From: Gammaproteobacteria bacterium
GTDB lineage: Bacteria > Pseudomonadota > Gammaproteobacteria > S012-40
Direction: 5' to 3'
DNA length: 53,312 nt
Assembly (NCBI GenBank): GCA_029881255.1
Contig: JAOUMY010000004.1
Coordinates: 1-53,312 of the forward strand
The notes beneath the pieces were generated by a model. That model was not told the DNA's origin and made no database searches. It was given only the letters and a program-made list of their open reading frames with translations. Each line of letters opens with the position of its first letter. Position 1 is the stretch's first letter. The position numbers and the translations under genes are program-made. This document shows positions 1-8,398 of this stretch, piece by piece.

Positions 1-238
1 GCGCAGTGTTTTCCAATGCCATATCCGCATACATACGTTTGAGCTTGGCATTTTCAGACTCCAGGTCTTTTATTCGCTTTAACTCAGACGCTTCCAGTCC
101 TCCGTATTTGGACTTCCACTTGTAATAGGTTGGCGAACTGATCCCGTGTTTGCGGCAGATCTCCTGAACACCGATTCCGGCCTCCGCTTCCTTCAGTATC
201 GATACAATTTGTGTTTCTGTAAATTTTGACTTCTTCAT
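1..238 (-). CDS. IS3-family transposase OrfA (HTH subunit), cut by the window edge
   Basis: The N-terminal 79 residues of an IS3-family OrfA, the DNA-binding subunit that is normally joined to the DDE integrase OrfB by programmed frameshifting. The protein opens with [19 protein letters not shown], then the helix-turn-helix ([19 protein letters not shown], about residues 28-46) and the start of the leucine-zipper region ([18 protein letters not shown]). The ATG at 238 is preceded by AGGAGG with 6 nt spacing, which fixes the start. OrfA proteins are usually about 90 aa, so only a few residues and all of OrfB lie beyond the left edge. Whether the element is intact cannot be judged here. Confidence 0.9.
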   Translation of the reverse strand, partial: MKKSKFTETQIVSILKEAEAGIGVQEICRKHGISSPTYYKWKSKYGGLEASELKRIKDLESENAKLKRMYADMALENTA

Positions 239-310
239 TAGAGCCTCCTGGGTCTAGTTTGCCAGAATTCTCTACTTTTGACTTGTCTACTTTTTGGGGA
301 AGCTTACGCA
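1..310 (-). mobile_element. Left end of an IS3-family insertion sequence
   Basis: The element carries the orfA start and about 70 bp of upstream DNA. Read on the minus strand, the outer end begins near 310 with TGCGTAAGCTTCCCCAAAAA, which fits an IS3-family terminal inverted repeat (TG at the tip, C-rich run, then AAAAAGTAGACA). The exact tip, between about 304 and 310, is uncertain because the other end and any target duplication lie outside the window. Confidence 0.7.
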
Positions 311-414
311 TGGAGGCCGTATTAAAATGGAAGGAAAGCACAACACTATCTGAGGGGGATGGAGAATGAGTGCTATGAAAAATCGCTCTTTTTTGAAAAA
401 GGAAGACTCACTAG

Positions 415-648
415 ATGAAAATTTTTCGCTATCTCAAAATCGTTTCAATGATTGTTGGAATTATTGTTACCACTCTAATAGGTATCGTTAATTTTAATTC
501 GATCAGAGAAAACACTAGACCTCAAACGCAACCCAACCCTAGAAGTGAACGCAATTCACCAAAAGGTGAAGACCTCAGCCACCCCCCATCACCAAAAACA
601 TGGTTCGCTTTTTTTAATTCGCCTTCCATAATCAAACAAACAGAATAG
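415..648 (+). CDS. Small hypothetical membrane protein
   Basis: A 77-aa ORF that I do not recognise. It has one predicted membrane segment (about residues 9-27, IVSMIVGIIVTTLIGIVNF) followed by a hydrophilic, Pro/Ser/Asn-rich tail. An AAGGAAG about 9 nt before the ATG is a reasonable ribosome binding site. It sits just outside the IS3 end in a gene-poor stretch, so it could be a small real gene, a remnant, or chance. Its AT-rich codon use differs from the larger genes to the right. Confidence 0.35.
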   Translation: MKIFRYLKIVSMIVGIIVTTLIGIVNFNSIRENTRPQTQPNPRSERNSPKGEDLSHPPSPKTWFAFFNSPSIIKQTE

Positions 649-759
649 ATCATAGCAACAAGGCAGTGCTGATTTAGTAAACGCTGTTCTCTTGTCTTCC
701 GCTTCGAATAGATGTCATCCCCCGTTTTAAATATGAATCGGAGGAAAATATGTCTACGT

Positions 760-1680
760 CTATTCTGAAGCGGAATTACAAGATGAAATCGCAGCCCCCA
801 AAGCCCCCCTCAAATCCCCAAACCGAAACTCATACCCCGCATCACTAATCGCCTTGGGAAACACCCGCTGTCCGCCGAGCAATACCTCGGCATTCTCACC
901 CAGTAACAACCGCAAAACCGGCGCCGGAATATGAAAAAACGCCGGTCGATGTAACAACTTCGCCAACATCGCCGTAAAGTAGGCATTCGTCACCGGCAGC
1001 GGCGCAGTCGCATTAAAAATTCCATCCAGATCTCTACGCGCGATCAACATCATCACAATCCCAATCCAGTCCTCAAGATGTATCCAAGACATCCATTGGC
1101 GACCGTTGCCGATGCGTCCGCCGAGGCCAAGTTTAAATGGTGGTAACAACCCTTGTAACATGCCACCATCTTTGTCGAGCACGACACCGGTTCGCACGAT
1201 ACACACGCGCACACCATAGGCACGCGCCATAATCGCGCGACTCTCCCATGCGGCACACAAGCGGTGTCCGAAGTCTTCTTCGCCGTGGGAGGCCTCGGTG
1301 AGTTTTCTGTCGCCGCGATTGCCGTAATAGCCAACCGCAGATCCACTAATGAGTAACTCGGGTTTTTTATCCAGCCGACGTATTAGTGCCAGCAATTGAT
1401 CGGTGACGCCGATGCGGCTGTTTTCCAGTTGTTGTTTGCGTTTTTTTGTCCAGCGCTTGAATAGTATCGGTTCACCGGCGAGATTTACGATCGCATCGAT
1501 GGATGCATCGTCGGGAATTTCGTCGAAGCGTGAAACAAAGTGCTTGGCCTTTTCACCAAGTAACTGGCGAGCCTTCGCAGTATTGCGGGTATAAACCCAC
1601 AAAATATGATTCTGAGCATGTAGTTGCGTACACAATGCGCGACCAAGAAACCCAGTCGCGCCGGTAATGAGAATATTCAT
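760..1680 (-). CDS. yfcH: TIGR01777-family (YfcH-like) NAD(P)-dependent epimerase/dehydratase
   Basis: A 306-aa short-chain dehydrogenase of the extended, epimerase-like type. The N-terminus has the Rossmann dinucleotide loop GATGFLGRAL (residues 7-16), followed by IVNLAGEPI and the active-site region SGSAVGYYGNRGD, where the Tyr stands for the SDR catalytic Tyr. The C-terminal part (LLGGQRVFPKAISDAGYEFR) is typical of TIGR01777 proteins. The length is normal for the family and the substrate is unknown. The gene lies 46 bp downstream of lepB on the same strand, with a perfect 12-bp inverted repeat in the gap. No convincing ribosome binding site precedes the ATG. Confidence 0.9.
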   Translation of the reverse strand: MNILITGATGFLGRALCTQLHAQNHILWVYTRNTAKARQLLGEKAKHFVSRFDEIPDDASIDAIVNLAGEPILFKRWTKKRKQQLENSRIGVTDQLLALIRRLDKKPELLISGSAVGYYGNRGDRKLTEASHGEEDFGHRLCAAWESRAIMARAYGVRVCIVRTGVVLDKDGGMLQGLLPPFKLGLGGRIGNGRQWMSWIHLEDWIGIVMMLIARRDLDGIFNATAPLPVTNAYFTAMLAKLLHRPAFFHIPAPVLRLLLGENAEVLLGGQRVFPKAISDAGYEFRFGDLRGALGAAISSCNSASE

Positions 1681-1690
1681 GGGGGAGCTC

Positions 1691-1719
1691 GGTATCCTCT
1701 GACGTAATCAGAGGATACC
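1691..1719. repeat. Perfect 12-bp inverted repeat (hairpin) between lepB and yfcH
   Basis: GGTATCCTCTGA at 1691-1702 and its exact reverse complement at 1708-1719 surround the 5-nt loop CGTAA. There is no T-run on either side, so it is not a standard intrinsic terminator. The same 11 bases GGTATCCTCTG occur again directly at the stop codon of the VWA gene (5115-5125). It could act as an RNA-processing or stabilising hairpin between lepB and yfcH, or be a dispersed repeat. Confidence 0.6.
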
Positions 1720-1726
1720 TGATGTA

Positions 1727-2353
1727 TTAGTTAGGATACAGGCTACCAAAACTGGCGCCAAAATCTTCGCCGCTTAACCACGCGGTGGTGAACAGTCGCA
1801 TCACTGCCTTGCCGCGCACCCGTTCTACGGGCAGAAATCCCCAGAAGCGGGAGTCGGCGCTATTGCTGCGGTTGTCGCCCATCATAAACAGGTGACCTTC
1901 GGGCACGGTCACCGGGCCGAAGTGGGTGGGATAGGCGGGGGTAGTTAAATAGTGTTGTTCACCGAGCGCTTCTTCGATGAAACCACCACGTTGTTGTAGC
2001 GCAAGTCGTTTGCCATTGAGAAAGGTCAGGCCATTGCGTACTTCGATGGTATCGCCAGCGACGCCGATCACGCGTTTGATGAGTCGATCTTCGGTATGTT
2101 GTGGGTCAAAGGTTACGATGTCGCCCCGTTTAGGGGTATCCCACTGTATCGGGGATTTATCGACGAAGGGCAGGCTGACGCCATAGGCGGTTTTATTGAT
2201 GACGAGGTAGTCACCAATAGGCAGAGTGGGCTGCATAGAGCCAGTGGGGACCCAATTGGCTTCTGCCACACCCACCCTGACTAATAACACTGCACTCAGG
2301 AAAACCCAGGGAAATGATTTGATTTGTTGGACTAACCAGTTACGGTTTTGCAT
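1727..2353 (-). CDS. lepB: Signal peptidase I
   Basis: The membrane-bound serine/lysine protease that cleaves signal peptides from exported proteins on the outer face of the inner membrane. About 208 aa, on the short side for LepB, with one N-terminal membrane segment (FPWVFLSAVLLVRVGVAEA). Family boxes are present in order: PTGSMQPTL with the nucleophilic Ser, RGDIVTF, RLIKRVIGVAGD with the general-base Lys, and MGDNRSNSADSRFWGF. Two adjacent ATGs are possible (2356 and 2353). I prefer 2353 because AAGGAG then lies 5 nt away rather than 2 nt. Confidence 0.95.
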   Translation of the reverse strand: MQNRNWLVQQIKSFPWVFLSAVLLVRVGVAEANWVPTGSMQPTLPIGDYLVINKTAYGVSLPFVDKSPIQWDTPKRGDIVTFDPQHTEDRLIKRVIGVAGDTIEVRNGLTFLNGKRLALQQRGGFIEEALGEQHYLTTPAYPTHFGPVTVPEGHLFMMGDNRSNSADSRFWGFLPVERVRGKAVMRLFTTAWLSGEDFGASFGSLYPN

Positions 2354-2423
2354 CATGGCTCCTTGTTTTCACGCGTAAATCGTATGACCATACGCTACCT
2401 ACTAGAGTTCACAGGAAATATTG

Positions 2424-2774
2424 ATGTCGAGTATTGAGTCGTTACAACAACAGCTTGCGAAATTCGCACGGGAGCGGGATTGGGAGCAGTTCCATACCCC
2501 TAAGAATATTGCCATGGCCCTGACGGTAGAGGCGGCGGAGTTATTGGAGCACTTCCAGTGGCTGACCCCGGAGCAGAGCGAGGGCTTGTCGGACAAGAAA
2601 CTCGCGGAAATCCAGCAGGAAATGGCCGATGTGCAGCTCTATCTGCTGCGTCTGGCGCAAATACTCAATATCGACATCTTGGCCGCATGTGAGGAGAAAA
2701 TGCGCATTAATGCCGAGAAATACCCGGCCGACAAGGTAAAGGGTAGTGCGCGTAAATATTCTGAATACGATTAA
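2424..2774 (+). CDS. MazG-like nucleotide pyrophosphohydrolase (RS21-C6/dCTPase type)
   Basis: A 116-aa all-alpha NTP pyrophosphatase, a house-cleaning enzyme expected to hydrolyse non-canonical or excess (d)NTPs to the monophosphate plus PPi. It shows EAAELLEHFQW (about residues 38-48), giving the first pair of Mg-binding acidic residues, and EIQQEMADVQLYLLRLA with the second set (E..E..D). Length and motifs match the single-domain RS21-C6/DCTPP1 branch rather than full-length MazG. The ATG at 2424 has AGGAA about 8 nt upstream, while an in-frame TTG at 2421 is less likely. The gene diverges from lepB. Confidence 0.85.
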   Translation: MSSIESLQQQLAKFARERDWEQFHTPKNIAMALTVEAAELLEHFQWLTPEQSEGLSDKKLAEIQQEMADVQLYLLRLAQILNIDILAACEEKMRINAEKYPADKVKGSARKYSEYD

Positions 2775-2929
2775 CCTCTTAGCCGGCATGGCTAAATTCT
2801 TATCCATAGATCAAGGTTTTTTATCAGTATTTTCCGACGCTTATCGTTAATCCCACTACCCACAATGGGGTATACAGCATTCCCCATTGATTCGATAGGA
2901 TAAAAACTGACTCAGACCCAGGAAGAACG

Positions 2930-3973
2930 ATGCGCCCTAGCGATATTCTTGTAGTCCTCGAACGTGAATTCCTGAGTGCCGCCAGCGGTACTCATACCCC
3001 GGTGATGTTGTGGGGGCCGCCCGGTGTGGGTAAGTCCCAGATGGTGGCGCAGATTGCGCAGCAACACCAGGTGCCAGTGATCGATATTCGTTTATCACAA
3101 ATGGAGCCGAGCGATTTGCGCGGTATCCCGTTTCAGCGCGACGGTCAGGTGGAGTGGGCGGTGCCGGCCAATTTGCCCCATGCGGACAGACACGGGCCCG
3201 TCGGTATTTTGTTTCTCGATGAGATTACCTCGGCGCCACCGAGTGTCTCTGCGGCCGCATACCAATTAATCCTCGATCGCAAACTCGGCGAATATGAGAT
3301 ACCACCCGGTTGGGCGGTGTTCGCCGCCGGTAATCGCCAGGGGGATCGCGGTGTGACCTATAGCATGCCTGCACCATTGGCAAATCGATTTTCTCACTAC
3401 GAAGTCGAGGTCAATCTGGAAGACTGGGTGACCTGGGCCTATCAGCATCGCATCGATGATCGCGTGATTGCCTTTTTGCGTTTTCGTCCCGAGCGTTTAT
3501 TCGACTTTGACCCGAGTGTGAACCTGCAGGCCTTTCCGTCGCCGCGTTCCTGGGAGTTTGCCCATCGTGCCTTGCATAAGTTTGGCGACTACGATCAATT
3601 GTTGTTGGGCGCGCTTCAGGCCTGTGTCGGTGACACCGCCGGAATTGAATTGCATGCGTTTATCAAGAATCTCGACGAGTTGCCGGATATCGAAGTCATC
3701 ACCCAGGGTGGTACGGTGGATATCCCGTCCTCTATCGATTTGCAATACGCCATCGCCTCGGCCCTGGTTGGGCATGCGATACGGGCAAAAGAACACGATG
3801 AGGCAGAGCGTATTCACGGCAACATCCTGCAGTTTGCCACGCGTTTTCCCAAGAAAGAATTGGCGGTGATGCTGGTGTCCGATATGCATCGCGCCATTGG
3901 TCAACCCTTGTTTGCCGTGCCCGAATTTGCGCAATGGGCTAATGATGTCGCCGATGTGATGTTTGGCGATTGA
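2930..3973 (+). CDS. MoxR-type AAA+ ATPase
   Basis: A 347-aa AAA+ ATPase of the MoxR group, chaperone-like ATPases that act with VWA-domain partners to assemble or activate target proteins. Walker A is GPPGVGKS (about residues 30-37), Walker B is ILFLDEIT, and sensor 1 lies in FAAGNRQGD. The C-terminal third is helical with no recognised domain. AGGAAG lies just before the ATG. The next gene encodes a VWA protein and starts within or a few bases after this stop codon, so the two are translationally coupled. Clients are unknown. Confidence 0.9.
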   Translation: MRPSDILVVLEREFLSAASGTHTPVMLWGPPGVGKSQMVAQIAQQHQVPVIDIRLSQMEPSDLRGIPFQRDGQVEWAVPANLPHADRHGPVGILFLDEITSAPPSVSAAAYQLILDRKLGEYEIPPGWAVFAAGNRQGDRGVTYSMPAPLANRFSHYEVEVNLEDWVTWAYQHRIDDRVIAFLRFRPERLFDFDPSVNLQAFPSPRSWEFAHRALHKFGDYDQLLLGALQACVGDTAGIELHAFIKNLDELPDIEVITQGGTVDIPSSIDLQYAIASALVGHAIRAKEHDEAERIHGNILQFATRFPKKELAVMLVSDMHRAIGQPLFAVPEFAQWANDVADVMFGD

Positions 3974-3981
3974 CGCGTGAC

Positions 3982-5115
3982 ATGAGTACTGAACGCGAAC
4001 AGAAACTCTCACGCGCGCGCACCCGACTTGTACTCGATCATCCGTTCATCGGATCGCTCGTTTTACACCTGGAACTGAAACCCGCACAGGGAGATTGGTG
4101 CAAAACAACGGCGACCAATGCCAAAAAGATCTTTTACAACGAAGAATATATCGACGCGTTAACGCCTGCGGAAACCCTGCATGTGTTGGCACATGAGGCC
4201 TTGCATTGTGGTCTGTCGCACTTTGCGCGCAAGGGCCAACGCGACAAAACCCGCTGGGATCTTGCCTGTGATTTTGCGGTCAACAGCATCCTCAAGGCCG
4301 AAGGCATGAACGGCCCACCGGGAACGCTTTACGAAGCCAGTTTCGACGGTATGACCGCCGAAGAAATCTACCCCTACATGGAAGAACACGAGGACAAGGA
4401 GCGCCAGGACGATCACATGTTCGGCGACGAGGGTGGCGAAGGTCAAAGCGAGCAACGGGATAAAAACAATATGAGCGCGCAGGAAAGCAGTTTGCTCGAC
4501 AAGCAATGGCAGACGCGACTGACCAATGCACTACAACAGGCGGCGCAGGCCGGCAAGTTGAAAGGCGACCTGAAGCGCATGATTAAATCGCTGCTGGATG
4601 CGCAATTACCGTGGCGCAATATGTTGGCCTATTACATGAGCCAGATTGCGCGAGACGATTACAAGTATCATCGGCCGTCGTCACGTCGCGGTGGCGATGT
4701 GATTTATCCCTCACTGCGCAGCGAATACGCGGATGTGTTTGTGGTACTGGATACCAGTGGTTCGGTGACAAATGCGGAACTCAATCGCTTTATCAGCGAA
4801 ATCGATGCGATCAAGGGACAGGCGCGGGCGCGGATCACCTTGTTTGCCTGTGATGCGGAAATCACACCGCCGACGCCGTTGACGTTTGAAGCCTGGGAAA
4901 CCCTGGAGATACCCAAAGACTTGCAAGGTGGTGGCGGTACATCGTTTAAACCAGTTTTTGAATATATCGAAAAGGAATTCCTGCGACCGGATTTGTTGAT
5001 TTATTTTACCGATGCCGAAGGTGTATTTCCGAAACTGGCGCCGAATTTTCCGGTGATCTGGTTGGTGAAGGGGAAGCGGGAAGTGCCGTGGGGGCAGCGG
5101 GTGCAGTTGAATTAG
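3982..5115 (+). CDS. Putative metallopeptidase-like and VWA-domain protein (DUF2201 type), MoxR partner
   Basis: About 377 aa in two parts. The N-terminal half has a zinc-protease-like motif, LAHEALHCGLSHF (HExxH plus a later His), followed by DLACDFAVNSIL, as in the DUF2201 N-terminal domain. An acidic Glu/Asp linker follows. The C-terminal half is a VWA-like domain with the metal-binding motif VVLDTSGSV (DxSxS). No signal peptide is visible, so it is cytoplasmic. MoxR/VWA pairs are an established arrangement; adding a protease-like domain suggests target cleavage or remodelling, which is inference. An in-frame TTG at 3970 overlaps the ATPase stop codon; I chose the ATG at 3982. Confidence 0.8.
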   Translation: MSTEREQKLSRARTRLVLDHPFIGSLVLHLELKPAQGDWCKTTATNAKKIFYNEEYIDALTPAETLHVLAHEALHCGLSHFARKGQRDKTRWDLACDFAVNSILKAEGMNGPPGTLYEASFDGMTAEEIYPYMEEHEDKERQDDHMFGDEGGEGQSEQRDKNNMSAQESSLLDKQWQTRLTNALQQAAQAGKLKGDLKRMIKSLLDAQLPWRNMLAYYMSQIARDDYKYHRPSSRRGGDVIYPSLRSEYADVFVVLDTSGSVTNAELNRFISEIDAIKGQARARITLFACDAEITPPTPLTFEAWETLEIPKDLQGGGGTSFKPVFEYIEKEFLRPDLLIYFTDAEGVFPKLAPNFPVIWLVKGKREVPWGQRVQLN

Positions 5116-5276
5116 GTATCCTCTGCTTAAGTCATCTACGGAGTGATATAAGCGTTAAAAACAAATCCGCATTGCTTTTTTATAAACGGCAAACTGCGTG
5201 AATTCGATTAATTTACCCTGTTCTCACTCGCTAGCGAGTTCAATTGCAGGACACTTAGGTTTATTTTCTATTGAAT

Positions 5277-6365
5277 ATGAATATCTCTAATGAAGACGCC
5301 TTGCGTCTAAACGTATTAATGCAACAACCGGTAGAAGCGGTGCGTATCAATGAGTCGACCATGACTTTATATGCCTTGCTCCCGGATCGCGAACTGAACA
5401 TGCGTTTGTCACCGAATTGTAATGACGAGCGTTATTTGCGACAGGTTCGACAGTTATTGTCCGGTTTTGCCTTGAACTCACCGGAAGGATTTCCGGTCTA
5501 TCTGCAACGTTGGAATCGCATGGGGCAGATCAAGAGTGAGAAGCTCGAAGGCCTGTTAAAAATCGGTGAACCGGAGGCGGTTTTGGCGGTGGTGCAATCG
5601 CAAAACCTGACTTACGACATCGCCCGCCGTGCGTGGTGGTGTATGACGAATTCGGAAAACGCCTGTCACTTATTGGAGCATCAACTGGTGCGTGATAGTG
5701 AGCTGGCAAAGGAATTGGTCAATTTTTTAATTGAATTTCTGCCCTTTGAGGAAGACCCCTTGGCAATGATTAAGGCCGCGCAACAGGCGGTACGTGCCGG
5801 GGTAATGCAGGAAGAAGAGTTAAAGAGTTTGTGGCAAAAGGGTAAACGTCGTGCAGGCATACGTCTGGGTTTTTTGGCCGCAAACCCGACTATCGTGCCG
5901 GAAGACATTACGGTCGAAAAAAAGCCGAAATTACTTGAAGAATTAGACGATAACAATCTACGCGCAGGTATCGAACACTTATTTGGCGAGAGCGGACAGA
6001 AATTTATCAAGGGGATGCTGGAGGTGTTAGACCGAATTCCCAATCAGGATGCCGCGATATTTATGTGCGACACCATCCATCGTTATTTTCAGTGGGCGAA
6101 CCCGTTAGGATTGGCGCCAGCAAGTTGGGAAGCCGTGCCGGTATTTGCGCAGCGTTTGAACGAGACTTTTGGAATTAATGTGGCGTGTATGAGCGCGACG
6201 AATCAAGCACAATGGAATGCGATTAGTGAACTTGCACTGGTGTCGCAAAATATATTGAACCCTATATTGTCGCAAACAGATTCGGTTGGGACGGTAATGC
6301 GCAAACGGTTATTGCCAGTGACACAAAACATACAACAACGACTGGAGGTGCTGATTAACAAATAA
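5277..6365 (+). CDS. dsrS: DsrS-like protein
   Basis: A 362-aa soluble protein that I recognise as resembling DsrS, a protein of unknown biochemical function first named from the dsr sulfur-oxidation locus of purple sulfur bacteria. Characteristic stretches are ALRLNVLMQQPVEAVRINES, RLSPNCNDERYLRQVRQLL, YDIARRAWWCM and VNFLIEFLPFEEDPLAMI. It is helical, with no catalytic motif or signal peptide. No dsrAB or other dsr genes are nearby; homologues also exist outside dsr loci, so sulfur oxidation cannot be concluded from it alone. I prefer the ATG at 5277 to the TTG at 5271; neither has a clear ribosome binding site. Confidence 0.75.
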   Translation: MNISNEDALRLNVLMQQPVEAVRINESTMTLYALLPDRELNMRLSPNCNDERYLRQVRQLLSGFALNSPEGFPVYLQRWNRMGQIKSEKLEGLLKIGEPEAVLAVVQSQNLTYDIARRAWWCMTNSENACHLLEHQLVRDSELAKELVNFLIEFLPFEEDPLAMIKAAQQAVRAGVMQEEELKSLWQKGKRRAGIRLGFLAANPTIVPEDITVEKKPKLLEELDDNNLRAGIEHLFGESGQKFIKGMLEVLDRIPNQDAAIFMCDTIHRYFQWANPLGLAPASWEAVPVFAQRLNETFGINVACMSATNQAQWNAISELALVSQNILNPILSQTDSVGTVMRKRLLPVTQNIQQRLEVLINK

Positions 6366-6421
6366 TTTGAACTCGAATACCAAAAAATAATAACTATACT
6401 GATAAAACACAAGGGAAGATT

Positions 6422-7438
6422 ATGAATCAACAACTCATGCAGAGTCTGCTGCAGAAAGTGCAGGGCTCTTTAATGCTCAATGTCGCCTATATAGGCGTCA
6501 CCAACTACCTTTTCGAAAAGCTTTCTTCTATGGGACGGGCAGGCGTCGAGGATTTAGCCGAAGCCGCAACAATTGATGTGGGCTATACACGTCGTTGGTG
6601 TGATGCGGCCTATGGTTTCGAATTACTTGAGGAAGACGATCAAGGTCGATTCAGCCTGACCGAGCTTGGCCGCGCCTTTGTACCGGACACCGTGGGTTCG
6701 CTTATGCCTTTCGCCATACAGTCGATTTTGTCGGCGCACATGGCCGATCGTGCCGCCGAACTGATGCGCAGTGGCGAACGTCCGGGTGAAAAGGTTTTGG
6801 CGGAACGATCAATGATTCTGCCGTGGTTTGGTCCCATGCTTGAGGCCTTATTTGGTCCCTTCCTTGAACAGCAAATACTGCCCAAGGTGCCGGTTTACGC
6901 CGAAATCAACCGTCGTCAGGGACTAGCGGTTGACCTGGGTTGCGGCAACGGCTGGTATCTGCGGCGCATGGCCAAACGCTACCCACATTTGCGTGGTATT
7001 GGTCTCGATGGTTTTGAAGAAAACATCAATCAGGCGTCCAGTGCCGCCGTCGCGGATGGCGTTGCGGAACGGGTGTCGTTCCGTACCGGTGATATTCACC
7101 AGTTTACTGTCGATGAACCGGTGGATTTGATTGCGATGAATCGCGCGTTACACCATGTGTGGGACGACAAAGACAATGTGTTTCGCATACTCAGCGAAAA
7201 TCTGCGTCCAGGTGGCAGCGCGGTAATCTGGGAACCGAACTGGCCGAGCGATAGACGTTTGCTGCGTGATCCCGGCTATCGCGCAATGGCGTTTCAGAAT
7301 CTCAGCGAACATATTCAGGGTAATCACTTTTTGACCTCGAATGAGATATCCGAGGCCTTCCGTGAAGTCGATATGGAACCCGAGGTATATCTATTCGGCG
7401 AGGGTAAAGAAGTGGTCGTCGTAGGCAGAAAACACTAA
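6422..7438 (+). CDS. Class I SAM-dependent methyltransferase with N-terminal winged helix
   Basis: A 338-aa methyltransferase. The N-terminal ~110 residues resemble the winged-helix dimerisation domain of O-methyltransferases (GVEDLAEAATIDVGYTRRWC, then FSLTELGRAFVPD). The catalytic domain has SAM motif I VDLGCGNGWYLRRMA (about residues 169-183), an acidic residue at the end of strand 2 (GIGLDGF), GDIHQF, and the post-motif LIAMNRALHHVWD. The substrate is unknown. AAGGGAAG 4-5 nt before the ATG supports the start. It follows the DsrS-like gene by 56 bp on the same strand, so they may be co-transcribed. Confidence 0.85.
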   Translation: MNQQLMQSLLQKVQGSLMLNVAYIGVTNYLFEKLSSMGRAGVEDLAEAATIDVGYTRRWCDAAYGFELLEEDDQGRFSLTELGRAFVPDTVGSLMPFAIQSILSAHMADRAAELMRSGERPGEKVLAERSMILPWFGPMLEALFGPFLEQQILPKVPVYAEINRRQGLAVDLGCGNGWYLRRMAKRYPHLRGIGLDGFEENINQASSAAVADGVAERVSFRTGDIHQFTVDEPVDLIAMNRALHHVWDDKDNVFRILSENLRPGGSAVIWEPNWPSDRRLLRDPGYRAMAFQNLSEHIQGNHFLTSNEISEAFREVDMEPEVYLFGEGKEVVVVGRKH

Positions 7439-7643
7439 GCGACTTGTGTTTGCTAAATCCCTTACTACACTTAAGTATACTTTGATTGAGTTAGCAGGTG
7501 AGTGAGAACCGGGCAAACATAATCGAATGAGCGCTGTTTACGGTTAGTAATTTAGCGTTTTGAATTTGTTTTTAATCCCGTTATCACTCGCCAGTAGGCT
7601 TATGCAGAAGACGCTTATTATCTGATTGTGTAGGGGGATTGGC

Positions 7644-8201
7644 ATGGTCTCACGTACACTCGCCGGGATGTTATCGAGTCAGGCACGGGATATACACATC
7701 GTACCGTTTAGCGGTGTCGATGGTTTATTGCTGTCGCAGCTTGCCTGTGATTTGAATGCCTCGGGTTTTTGCGCACAACTTGAACAACAGGAACAGGCGC
7801 CTACCTCGGTCCTGCATCCACGTAAACAAAAAGTTTTTGCCGACGGTATGCTCGATTTTTTGCGTGATCACCAGGGCGGTCGGATACTCGGCGTGATGTC
7901 GGAGGATCTTTATCGCTATGTTGTCGACGGCATCAAAGGGATGGCCGATTTTGTCGGCCGGGCAGCGGTAATTTCGGTATGTCAGTTATGCGTATCCGCT
8001 GACGCCGGGCTGATACGCAAAAGACTGTGTAAACTCGCGTTACACGAATTGGGACACACCTACGGTTTGGAACATTGTGATAACACCTTTTGCGTTATGC
8101 ACGATGGGCGCGGTTTTCAGCAATGGGATCGGGCCAGCGACGAATTCTGCTGGGATTGTTGTCGGCGGTTACAACGTGGTCCTTATCTCCAATATCTGTA
8201 G
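7644..8201 (+). CDS. Archaemetzincin-like zinc metalloprotease
   Basis: About 185 aa with the archaemetzincin signature HELGHTYGLEHCDNTFCVMH (about residues 136-155): HExxHxxGxxH zinc site, a Cys directly after the third His, and the Cys-x-Met stretch. Further cysteines (FCWDCCRR) near the C-terminus complete the second zinc site expected in this family. Length is normal for archaemetzincins (about 180 aa). No signal peptide is seen, so it is cytosolic; natural substrates are not known. The ATG at 7644 has AGGGGGA 5 nt upstream and is clearly better than a TTG at 7626. Confidence 0.88.
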   Translation: MVSRTLAGMLSSQARDIHIVPFSGVDGLLLSQLACDLNASGFCAQLEQQEQAPTSVLHPRKQKVFADGMLDFLRDHQGGRILGVMSEDLYRYVVDGIKGMADFVGRAAVISVCQLCVSADAGLIRKRLCKLALHELGHTYGLEHCDNTFCVMHDGRGFQQWDRASDEFCWDCCRRLQRGPYLQYL

Positions 8202-8398
8202 GGATGATGCGTTAACCATCGCGAGTGAGGAAAGTATTCAAACGCAAAAACGAAATACTCACATTCTTAAGTAAAATGAGTTTTCTCTTTTGTTTTCGCC
8301 TTGTTCACATGCGCCAGTGAATTCAGTCAATGCCTATCCCGGCGGAGTATCGCTAAAATCCTTTTGCAATCCTGCGGGCTTTCATTAACAATGGCCGG

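Noticed and set aside
3497-4012. 171-codon minus-strand ORF inside the MoxR gene
   Set aside because: It lies opposite a well-supported coding frame and shows no domain or ribosome binding site.
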